From Tiliqua scincoides (taxonomy: Eukaryota; Chordata; Lepidosauria; Squamata; Scincidae): 64,000 bases of DNA. Of this stretch, positions 38,701-50,987 are shown piece by piece (within the stretch, counting starts at the first letter, position 1; the number at the start of each line of letters is the position of its first letter). Where the stretch lies: positions 127,282,807 through 127,346,806 of the forward strand of contig NC_089822.1 of NCBI RefSeq assembly GCF_035046505.1, in the 5' to 3' direction. A program made the translations under genes and the position numbers. A model generated the notes under the pieces. The model was not told the origin of the DNA and searched no databases. It was given only the letters and a program-made list of their open reading frames with translations.

Positions 38701-41700
38701 TTTTTACATTTACATTTATGTTATTTATCACATTTTTCTCTTTTCTTTCTTCCATAATGGAACCTAGGGGTACGTGGGGGTTCAGAGGCAGACTCCCATC
38801 CAGGTGTGGAGCTGACCCAGATCTGTTTAACTTCAGCAAAGTGTATCTGTGTGGAAGCTGAGTGTGTATCTGTGTGGGATCTGGGGAAAGATCTGGGCAG
38901 TTTTTGGGTCTGGCCAATGTACTCATAGATAGGGACCTGAACAGGAGGCAGGTAACTGGTTGACACAGTAAAAACCGTTATTTTCTTCCTTTTGCTGCCA
39001 GGTGCATCAAGCCCAATGACACCAAAAAACCTGCAGTATTCACAGATGCTGTGGTTCGAGCACAGGTGCGCTACCTTGGCCTGCTGGAGAATGTGCGAGT
39101 TCGGAGGGCAGGCTATGCCTATCGTCAGGTCTATGAGCCGTGCCTGGACCGTTACAAGATGCTTTGCAAGGAGACCTGGCCACAGTGGAAGGGAAGCCCC
39201 AGGTAGGACTGCTTTGTTTAGGGCAGGCGTCTCCAAACTTTTGGCCAGAGGGCCACACCAGGGCCCTTGGTACTGTTAAATGTTAATGTTGTTAGAATGA
39301 TTAAGGCTATGATTAATGGGACTTGCAGTAAGTCTCATTAAACTCAATGGGGCTTACTTCTGAGCAGACGTATATAGGATTGTACTTCTAAAGTATTAAC
39401 TGTAATTTAAATATATTCAACAACTTGCATTTAGGTGCCTGCCCTTAGTGCATTCAGCCCTCCCCCATCACATATATTCTGGCTATAAGCTTTTCCATAA
39501 GATTCAGCGGCCAGCTGGGAAATTTGGTCTGTGGTGGTGAACCACAGTGTTGCCTGCTTTTGGGCATGCTGGAAGCCATCGTCGGTAGTATTCCTCCAAA
39601 TCAATGTTGAGTCAGCCCAGCACTGAGTACATTGTGATTTTCGACTACATAAAATTTCTCATCTTTTCCCTGTCATTCTGTTCTTGGTACAGGGATGGTG
39701 TCCAAGCCCTCTTGAGCAGTCTGTCCATTGACCCCAAGGAGCTGGCATATGGACTCACCAAGATCTTCATCCGCACACCAAGCACGGTGAACCGCTCATG
39801 CTACAGAGGTTGTGGGGAACAAGGAGAGAAGGATGTGGTTACCAGCTCTCCCATAGTGAAGTGCAGGAAAGGCTATTACTTAATAGGGCTAACTGCGCTG
39901 ATTATTCTGCACTTGGGTTTTCAGGTTGAAACTAGCAATTTCAGTGGGACATGTTTCTTCTAAAAAATACTGTGCAGATACAGGTGGAACTTCCATATTT
40001 GTGGATTATGCATCTGTGGATCTGGCTCAATGTGGGTCCCCTGGGCCCACGTTGGGCCAGATTTGGCCCAACCTGAGCCCTCCAAAGGTGACTGGAGCTG
40101 TGCTCTGGTTGCCTTCAGAGGGCTTTCTGAAGTCCGCAGAGCTGCATGAATCCGCCTGTGGCCTCGGAGGGCTTCAGAATGGCCATTTCAGGCCATAAAA
40201 CATCTTTTAAAATCTCGAGTATATCTCTATTAGCTGTAGAATCATCAAAGGCAGCGTGAGTGCTTATGAGGGTGAACTTCCATTGTGATTGGATCTGACC
40301 TCAACTTGCTGGTTTTCAAACCATACAGCTTTTTTATCTGGAGGACCAACGCCAGCAGCGGATAGGAGAGCTGGCTGCCCTCATCCAAGCAACCTTCCGG
40401 GCATGGAAATGCCGTAAGCACTATCAGCAGATGCGCAAGAGCCAGATTGTCATCTCTGCCCGGTTCCGGGGCCATGTGGTAAGATGTGGACCAACGTGCA
40501 TTGTATTCTAGATCAGGGGTGCCCAAACCCAGGCCCTGGGGCCACTTGTGGCCCTTGAGGCCTCTCAATGCAGCCCTCAGGGAGCCCCCAGTCTCCAATG
40601 AGCCTCTGGCCCTCCGGAGATTTGTTGGAGCCCACACTGGCCAGACGCAATTGCTCTCAACGTGAGGGCAACTGTTTGACTCTCGCGTGAGCTGTTGGAT
40701 GAGGACTCCCTCCACTGCCTGTTGTTTCATGTCTGTGATGCAGTAGTGGCAGCAAAGGAAAGGCCAGCCTTGCTTTGTGCAAGGCCTTTTATAGGCCTTG
40801 AGCTCTTGCAAAAGCTTCATTCATTCATATAAGTTCATCTTTAATATATTCATTTATGTAAACTTATGTAAATTTATTCAAATTTTAAATGTAAATAAAT
40901 TCTTTTTTTCCCCCGGCCCCTGACACAGTGTCAGAGAGACGATGTGGCCCTCCTGCCAAAAACTTTAGACACCCCTGTTCTAGATACTTGGAGATCTTTC
41001 CTCTTGTAGGCTGCATTGGTTTCGACAATTTGCAACACTGCGGGGGTCATACAATATGGCATCTCTGCCTAGCATGCACTTGGAGGACTAAAGGTAGACT
41101 TACCTGAAAAGATCAAACCAGATGAGATTTTTGTGACTGACTTGTGTGTTTCATTGTTCTTTTTCTAAGCAGCAGCAAGAACAGGGGGCACCCATCCATG
41201 AGACTGCAGTTTGGGGGGAGGGGTGCTTTAACCCTTTGCCTTCACTGCAGGGAGGTTCTTTTCCAAGGTAAATAGCAACCATGGAGCAGATCTGGATCAG
41301 AGTTGTAATAGGAACAAAGAATTATAGCTCCCAGTCAGCACTCCCAGTTTGCAAGGGACCTGTTCTTGTTGCTGTTTAGAGATAGGAAAAAAAGGCAGTA
41401 TACACAAGTGAAAGGCATGCAGCAAATAGCTAATCTGGCCGTAAATTGTGCTTCATTGGTTTATGCATCTGTTATGGTTTACCACCTTGTTTGTTGTATT
41501 TAAGACACATCTACACCACAGACTTAAACAGGTTTAATAATTTATCCTTCTCCCCAGGGAATACTGAGAAATGTAGTTCTGGACTGGGGAATCTCATTGT
41601 CTCTAACAGAGTTCTCAACACCCCTACCAAAATATAATTTCCAAGGTTCTTTAGGAATAGCTACAACAGTTAAGCTGGCTTCAAATTGCTAGAAGTTTTG

Positions 41701-44700
41701 TACTGTAGGTAATTCCTACGAGGTAACTTACCTCTAGTAACATGCACTTTTTAATTGGCTAGAGACAATTCCTTGCAGGTAGATGTCCCTGAAGGGAAAC
41801 TGCACAATGCACTTAGCATGACATGAAGACGGAACTTACACTGGGATAAAACCAATTTACATGCTGCAAAAATGTAGTGTGTGCCCACAAGGCCTCCAAC
41901 TGCTGTTTATAGTAATCAAATCACCCTCTGTTTGTCTATGGTCAGTTTCTTAACTCAAAGAAACATTTTATTTTGCAGCAAAAGAAGAAATATGTGAAGA
42001 TAAAAATGTCGGTTCTACTTATCCAGGCCTATGTCCGAGGCTGGAAGGTGAGTGGTGGTGCCACAGATATGAGTGCAGCCAGGGCTGGGACCAAAAATGG
42101 GTGACTTGAGGGAGTGTTGGAGAAGGGCGGACGAGCAGGCCTTAGCTGGTTCACCCATACTTTGGTTCTGCCTCCAATAATGGCCAGCAAAAGAGACAAT
42201 GTAAGTTAAAACACTTCCACTGACATAAATGGAGACCCCTAAGCCACTGCACCCCCTCTTTTCCCACTTTACCTACATAGCCCAGGTGAAGGATCATGGT
42301 TCAACTCGATTATGAGGTATTACACCAACAATGATGGGCCACCAGTGCAATAAGACTGTATGATTGTACAATTCTCCTCCTTGTGAGTGGACTGTTGGGG
42401 AGTTCTGTCCTTTTCCCCTCCCTTGAGAGCTGTTTTCTGTCTGTTTGCTTCTGTATGCATGCGCCTCTGGGTTAGTTCAGATAATTGTGTAACGCAATGG
42501 GACCATATGATTGCACCACCTGCCTCTTTGTGATAGGACCCAGGGGAGTTCTGCCCTGTTCCCCACCCCCCACCCCGTCTGCTCTCTGCATGTTTGCTCC
42601 TGTATGCATGCACCTCTGAATTCATGTCATTCAGATGACTATGAAACAACCCTCTCCCATTGAAGGGTTCTGCTTGCTGCTTCCTTGAAAAGACTCAGTG
42701 GCAGACCTCCCATTCACTCTAAAAAAGGGAAAATGGCAGGAAATCTGCCTTCCCCCCCCAGCAGCTCGCCATCCACTTGCTCTGCAACCTCTCCCCAGGC
42801 TCCCCCTCATAATAGCACCTTATTGGTTCCCTGCTATATCATAATAACACCTAACTGGCTCTTGGAACAATCAGTCTCATTGACCAGTTTTGAGTTAAGA
42901 AAATCTAGTTTTTGTTACATAATGCAGTTATGTTCTTATTTTCTGGTTATTTGGCTATAACTTTTGATATAAACAAGATATTTTATTTCATCACATTCTG
43001 CATTAAATTACCTTTCCAATGATATGTAACATGATGGTATTATTCGTACATACCAAGATTTTCACAATTTTGGCCACTAGTGTCAAGCTCAGGTTGTTGC
43101 TCCCCTAAAGTTTGTTGCCCAGTATAATTGCTACCCCCTGCACGCCCTTTGCTATGCCACTGATCTGAAGACATCAAGTTACCTTATCCTGAGTCAAGCT
43201 GTTGGTTCAAGTAACTAGTGCAGGTCAGTCTACAATTGGAATTGGAAGTGGCTGTCCAGGGTTTCAGGGAGGTCTTTCTCAGTCCTGTATTGGGGTGCGA
43301 AGATTTCACACCTTCAGCATGCTAAGGAGTTGCTCAATCCCTGAAGCTACAACCCTGCTTTTTCATTCACTGTTATGAAAATGGCCTCACAAATAAAAAA
43401 AATTGCAGGCATGCCCTTAGTGTAATGATTAAAACTGGTCTCTGCAGTTTGATCATCTTAAAGCTTTATCAGTGTTGACTCCAGGTTGCTGACAGATCTG
43501 AGGCAAAGCCTTGCACTGCATCTCCCCATGGTGTCCTTGGATGGTATGTTGGCTGCTATCACTACTGCTGGTATTGTGGATTCAGGGGTTTGCCTAGCCA
43601 GGTGGACTCTTTCTTGGGAATAAGACCTCAGTCAATGCCTGGCCTGGCCAGCCCTTGATGCCAGCCCTGCTTTAGTTGATCAGTTTACTGATTTAAACTG
43701 GTAAAAGCTTATTGGCCTAGCAAAAGACACAGCTCTGTGAAAGCAGCAAATACACCCACTGTGATTGTTTTCTGCCTGTGTTTCCTTTTCTCTGGGCTTC
43801 AGTGCATTTCTTATCGATCCCTTCCCTTCCTCCACAGTCTCGTAGGGTCCTGCGTGAACTGAAGGAGCAGAAACGGCGCACTCAGGCTGCAACCACTATT
43901 TCTGCCCACTGGAAGGGTTATCGGGTAACGCATGCACTTTGAAAACATTACTCTCTGGTGGGCACATTGGCCCATCATTAGTACCACTGGTGGCCCCACT
44001 GGCCTGCTTTCCACACTGCAGTAGCCATCCACAAGGGGTGTGGTGGTTTCACTTTTGTTAAGCAGGTGCTTGCTCCATTCACCTCTTGATTCATATCCCT
44101 TTCATCTGAGAATGACCTTGTAAAAAAGCTTTATATGCAGTTTGAAGAACATTAGGAATACTAAGAGTTGTCATTGTACAAAGGCATATCCCTGAAACAT
44201 CCAAAGTTTGTCTCCCTCCTTCATTATACCTTCAGCAGAGTGATGAGACTGTGCAGGAGAGGAAGCTTTAAAGAGGAATTTTATTTGCATTGGAAGACTC
44301 ATTTTTCATTCCCCCCCCCCCCTGCTTGTCTGTCCCTTGGATTTAAGTTGTATGTGATTATTTATTTCCCTGTCACAGCACTGCCACTGTACAAAACAAT
44401 GCAGTATGCCTGTCTTGTCCTGCCCTCTTCCCATACTGCCTCAATATGGACTTACCCTTCTCTTCTCCAGAGTCCAGCTATGCTTGTAAGGGGGATGGGG
44501 GAATAGAAGAGACTTCCAGGTTAATTGGAAAGGGTTTCCAAAATGAAAAACAGTTTGCACTACATATTCATTCTGTGTTTACACCATTTCTGTGAGGGCT
44601 TCCCTTGAAGAATTCTAGGTATTGTCAATTGGAAGTTTTCTATTTGAGATTCTAGCCTTCCCCAAGATGAAACTTGGGAAACTACACTTCCCAAGATGCC

Positions 44701-47700
44701 CTGGGAATTGGAAATAACTTCTAAAGTCACTTTAAATATATGGTACATGAATTAATCCAAGGAGAAGTCTGGAAGCATCCAGTTGCCTTCAGGCTATTTG
44801 ACTGTCATCTAATCCTAGCCCCCAGAGGGACAGATATCAGAACCTATTTTATTTTTTCATTTTTGTGGTGATCACACCAAAGATTTCACTAGTGGCATTT
44901 CAAAGCTCTGCAGTTTTGGTCTGTGCTGCCAGGCTCCATAGTTGGGTTTGCAGCAGGCCATGAAAGGGTGACCCTTAATCTACTCCATTTTCCAAAGTGT
45001 GTTTATGTTGTGAAAAAAGCAACTTACAGAAATGTGAGTCATGCAGGCCTTTCAGAGTGCCATAACTCAGTAATAGAGCTCATGTTGAAGTGGGCTGTAG
45101 TCCATGAAAGCTTACACTATTGTAAATCTGTTTGTCCTTTTGAAGCTACAAGACACTGTGCTGTTTCCAGGGGGTGTCCCCAAGAGGGAACAGGGTGCAC
45201 ATCAGCACCAGGACTTCTCCTACAGCAGGGCAATGATGTCATCAGCAGATGCTATCTTTGAGACTTTTTCCAAAGAATTTTAGCAGAGAGGTGTCAGGCT
45301 CAGCAGGTTGCAAACTGGGAAATTTGCCTAGGGATTTAAGCAACTGCCTGTGCTTTCCTCAGATGTACATAGATTGTAATTAGGGGAGGGGGTACGGAGG
45401 AAAGGATAGACATGATGGTTAAAGAAGGGAGAAAATAAGCATAGATCATATTTCCCCCTAAGGAGTGGATTAGGGTCTTGTTTAGTTCAGTTCATTTAAT
45501 GAGGGGACATAGGAGATACAGGCAGTAGAAACAGGTAGAACTTTTGAGTAAACATGCCTTGGATTGCACTGTAATACACCCTTTTAAAAAATCTTACCTT
45601 TCAAGGTTTATTGAAAGGTAGGATTTGTGCAAACCCACTTCAAGAGGTTTGGGATAAAGTAGTGTTTCTCAAACTGTGGGTCGGACCCACTAGGTGGGTT
45701 GCAAGCTAATTTCAGGTGGGTCCCCATTCATTTCAATATTTTATTTTAATATATTAGACTTGATGCTACCATGGTAGGTGACTGCATCTGGGGAAATGTT
45801 ACAGCTCTGTACTTTTAACAGGCTGCTCTGTATATGCTTTCAACAATGATAATAAATAGGCCTTACTCCTGAGTAAGTGTGGCCAGAATTGCAGCCTAGG
45901 ATTGTTAAAAATGTTCCTGCTTGATGATGTCACTTCTGGTCATAAGATAACTTCTGGTGGGTCCTGACAGATTCTCATTCTAAAAAAGTGGGTCCCAGTG
46001 CTAAACATCTGAGAACCACTGGGATAAAGTATGCTTTATTTTCAGCCCAGTTCTACCTACACTCCACCCCAATGATGCAAGTGTGCCACTGAAGCATGCA
46101 CTGCATCCTAGCTTGTGGGAAGCAGTAGTATTGGGCTGTTGTATATATGCTTGAAATGTTTCAAAGTGGAAATAAGTGGTAGGGGAAGAAAATACTTGTA
46201 ATGAAGAAATTTAAAATTGATGTTTTTGTGGTGATTTTTTTGGATGGTCTTTGTGGGGCTTGGCTCCGGGGGTGTGTGCCCCCGTAGCCGCCACCCCCCC
46301 AAGTTTGTCCTAACTCCTGTACGTCAACCTTTACCACTACATAGCTGGCAAAGTATTGCTAAGGAGAGTTTTTGTCCATTCACAGACACGGAAGAACTAC
46401 AAGAAGTATTTCCGCTCTGGAGCTTCTGCGCGCATTGCCAATTTTATCTATAGGAGCCTGGTAAGTATGTTCCTGGCAGTTTTTCTCAGAGGGGGATATA
46501 GTAAGAAGAAAGAAGGCATTTAGGAACCAAACTATATGTAGTGATAATCATAATTTACAGCCCAGTCCTGAGCTGCCTGGAGCGCTCAGCCAAAAAATGG
46601 CTGCCGCCGCATCCTATACACTTCGGGCAGCCACCGGCAGCTCCTCAGGAGAAAGGGACAGTGGTGAATCAAGAGCCTCCATGTAGGGCAGCAAGCGCAA
46701 CTCCACCGGTCCTGCCTCCCTGTTCCCTCCCTTCCTCTTCCCTCCCCCTTCCAGTATCCTCCCTCCCCACCCTGCCCTCTGCCCACCTCACCCCACCCCA
46801 GAACACCTTCTCCCCGACTCCCCCACTTACCTCTCCACTGCATGGCGGTCCATGTGACTGCCAAGTGATGGAGGTTGGGTGCCTGCATGACGGTAGTCCT
46901 GCACAGGCCAGCACTGGGCTACACCAGTGTTCATCTGGCTGTAGGGCCTGCAAACTTGCCTTCCGGCACATTTACAACAGTGCAGTGAGCCAGCGCACCG
47001 AGCCTAGGACTGGGCTCTTAGTTAACTGCTTATGTGTATTTCTGAGTTGTGGCTCTCCAGGGCTGCAGTTCAGATCGTAGCCATAGATGGGTGTCCTTAA
47101 TTCTTTACTTCTGTGATATTTTCCCGTGAAAATTGCCCCAGCCCAGCAGCTGTTTAACCTCAGAGATGACATTGTACAAATGGCACTTGGGGGTTAAAAA
47201 GACTATGCTGGGTGAGGGAGCACTGTTTGCAAATCACATCCACAGCTAGCTCCCTGGTGAGATGAGAAAAAAAATGTTAAAGCAAGATTGTTCAAGTATT
47301 CTCAGTTACAGGGAATCATTTAAACTATATATACAGGTATAAACTAATTATCCACGGATTTTTCACCCACAGTTTTATCTCAGTGCTATGAGAAGGGCCC
47401 TTTAAATTAAGGTCTTCTCTGTGCTCTTTTACACTTTTGTCTGACTGCTGTTTTTAAGATGTGTTTTGCAAATATATTTTTATCTTGTTTTTAAATTATG
47501 TTTTTAATTAATGTTTTTAACCATTGTTGTAAGCCGTCTTGGGTCCCTGCAGGGAGAAAGGCAGGATATAAATAAAGTTAATAATAATAATAATAATAAT
47601 AATGGAAAAAGTTGTTTAACAATAACCTCGTTAATGCGAGAGAAGGCAACTGGCTGACAGTCCATCAATCATTCTCTCTTCAGGCACTTAGAACAGCTTT

Positions 47701-50700
47701 ACTCCAAGGCAAGTGACCCCTCCTTCCCTCTGAGCACGTGAAAGAAAGATAATCACTTTGCATTCTTTCCCAGCGCTGTGCTCTGAGTGAAGGGAGGGGT
47801 CACTGGCTCAGAGTGAAACCTTTCTAAGCACCTGGAGAGAGACTGATTGATGGATTGTCTGCCTAATGATTCTGTCTTGCATCACAAAGGTCAACAAGGC
47901 TGTTTTTACTTCACCTAGCAAAGGGACATTGTTTTTTAAATGGATTTGCTTTAATGCGATTTTTGCCCTCCTCATGAGTTGTGGGAATGGAACCTGTGCG
48001 AATAAGGAGATTCAACCTGTATATCATTCCTTTCCAAAAACTAAGGGCCCAATCCTGTCCAGCTTTCCAGTGCCAATGCAGTGCAGTGCAGCCCCGAGGT
48101 AAGGGAACATACATTAACTTGAGGAGGCCTCTGTGACTGCCCCCCTCCCAACACAAGATAAAGAATACACGCTGTTGGCATGGCTGCATCAGCGCTGGAA
48201 AGTTAGTTAGGATTGGGTCCTCACTACAGGAAGCAAGGAGGTGCCAAATTGCAACATTCCCCACTCACAGTTGAACTTGCTACCCTTCCCCTGCAGCAGC
48301 AGCTAAATACTCTGCAAGCCATTTGAACTCAACCTGAGAAAATTATCTGTACCCTGCAATAGTTGCTGTCAGTGGCCTTTATTCATTCATGGCTTTCTAC
48401 ATCCACCCTACCACATCCACATTTTAGGTCTTTTGACTTAGGATGGTCAATTTTTGTATTCTGATGGCTGCCCTATTTTGCAGACAGTGGTCTGTGGGAC
48501 AGAAGTGTTGCCATACAACTCAATTCCTTTAGGGCGCAATCCTAACCAACTTTCCAGCACTGGCATAGCTCTGCCAGTGGGGCATGCATCCTGCAGTTGG
48601 GGGGAAGTCATGGAGGCCTCCTCAATGTAAGGTAATGTTTGTTCCTTTACCTTGAAGTTGCATTGCCCTTATGTCAGTTATGGAAAGTTGGTTAGGATTG
48701 CGGCCTTAGGCTTTGTAATAAACTTTATATCAACTTTAGAAGCCCAAACCCTATTTCAAATCTAGAGGTGACCCTCAGACATGTGAGGAGTTTTTTTTCT
48801 CTCTCTCCTTCCTTACAGGCGCAAAAATGTCTCTTGGGCCTGAAAGACAAACTCCCGTCCATGACAGTGACAGACCATGCATGGCCACCTTCGCCATACA
48901 CGTTTTTCACGGATTCTAATCAAGAACTGAAGAGGATCTTTCACCATTGGAGGGTTAGCAACTATGCAGCTCTTTTTTTCCCCTGAGTCCCTCTCCATTT
49001 TCTAAAAGCTTTAATAATTGGTATAATTGTAAACGAACCTGCCCAATCAAATTAGTCAGATACCAATTTGAAAACTTTTGCAGGTCAATTTTGGTGAGAT
49101 AAATTTATCTGAGTTTTCCCCCCTTCCCCAGTTCTCTTCCTGCCTACTGTAATGCTCAGGTTATCTCATTTTGGTTCCCCCTCTCCTTCACTGGTGTAGT
49201 GTAAGAGATATCGAGACCAGCTGCCAGCACAGAGAAAAGCAGCCCTACAGGACAAGCTGTGTGCCAGTGAGCTGTTTCGGGGCAAGAAAAGTTTGTACCC
49301 TAAGAGGTGAGTGCAAATGCAGAAGCCAACGCCAGCCTTGACTGATGGGATCAGGCTGCTGAGACTGAATTACAAGCTGTATTTTGCGTTTTTCAGTCTC
49401 CCACAGCCTTTCCGGGGCGATTACCTGGGTTTGAAGGAGAACCCCAAATATCGTAAGCTCCAGTCCACAGCTGATGGGAAGCTGGTTATGGCCGACAACG
49501 TGAGTAAAGTCAACCGAGGCGATGGAAAGGTGAGAAACATCCCATATAAAAGAATGGGGTTAAGAAAGAGAGCTGAGCTGTGTGGGGAGATTTGTTTCTT
49601 TCTGGTATTCACTCCTAAGGGAAGCAGTGAAGGTCAAGCTGAGCATTATAGGAAATGCAAACTTGGGGCTTCCAGGCTTAGGGCTTTCCAGGCTTTTAGG
49701 GCTATTTATTTAAAAATAAATAATGTCTACCTTGCCTTCCTCCCTTTTGGTGAACTCAAGGCCACTTACAATGTGGAGAATACTGTTTAAAAACTACAAC
49801 CAATACAAAATTACAATAAAATGCTAGGGAGTTCTTAGTCCTTGTCCCACTGAAGAAAAGGGTTCAGCCCTTGGGTAAGCGACTTTCCGGCCTGCGCAGA
49901 GCTCCCTAATGGCTCCTGTTAGTGCTCTAGCGCTTAGCAGGGATTTGAACTCAGTTTGTCCAGCTCTAAGTCCAACACACCCCAAAAGGACTGTTCCATG
50001 GTCCCAGTCCACAGCTACTATGTCAAGGGAAGAAGAGAGCCTTGAAGGGCCCAAAACCAGTTGGAACCACTGCAGCTCCCCTCCACCCTGTCATCTCAAT
50101 CCACATGGTATTTACTGTGAAAAACCAAAGCGCAGATTTCTTAAGCACACACTTCCTGTAATGCTGGCACTATAATACTGCCTTTGGGGACAAGGTTGTG
50201 ATGGAGGCACACCATCCTGGGGGTCACTGGTGTACCTAAAGGGGGGAAAACAGGGCAAAAACCCCTGGCGCTGACCTTCCAGGGGCACCTCCCCAAGCCT
50301 CACCCCCCCCTGCCAGAGGAGGAGCACCCAGGAGAACTGTGGAGAGGCAGCGAGAAGCTGCCTCCCTGTCAGCCCCTCAGTGGTGACTGAGCTGCCCCCT
50401 CCTCTCCTCCTTTATAGGAGGGTAGGAGACGGGCAGAGAGGCAGCACTGAAATGGTGGCAGATGCTGGTTGTAGTCAATAAGAGGCTGGCATGTATAAGG
50501 CCTTCTACCTCAGCTTCCTCTTCCCATTTGCAATGTGGAGATAAGAATACTAGTCTCCCTAAATGGTTATAAATGTTCTGATGCAACAAGGCAGTTCTTA
50601 AGACTACCTACAACAGTTCCTTAGTCCTGAATAAAATCTTATTAGGTCATGATAAGTAAATTAAACCTACATGATCAGTGGAAGTATACCTTTGAACCCC

Positions 50701-50927
50701 TGCTAATTGGGTAAGAGGCACTTTTTCAAGTGGGTGTTCCTTTTTTTAGCAGGGGGAGAGTAACTGGCCCACCTCACCCCAGCACTGTCTGTTCTAGTGG
50801 CTGTCTGCTAGAATCATTTGCATCTTTTTAGATTGTGAGCCCTTTTGGGACAGGGAGCCATTTAGTTATTTGATTTTTCTCTGTAAACTGTTGTGAACTT
50901 TTAGTTGAAAAGCGGTATGTAAATACT

Positions 50928-50987
<60 letters not shown>

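Noticed and set aside
46541-47080. 179-residue plus-strand ORF
   Set aside because: It is confined to the C-rich Harbinger-like element at 46558-47017, with low-complexity Pro/Ser content.
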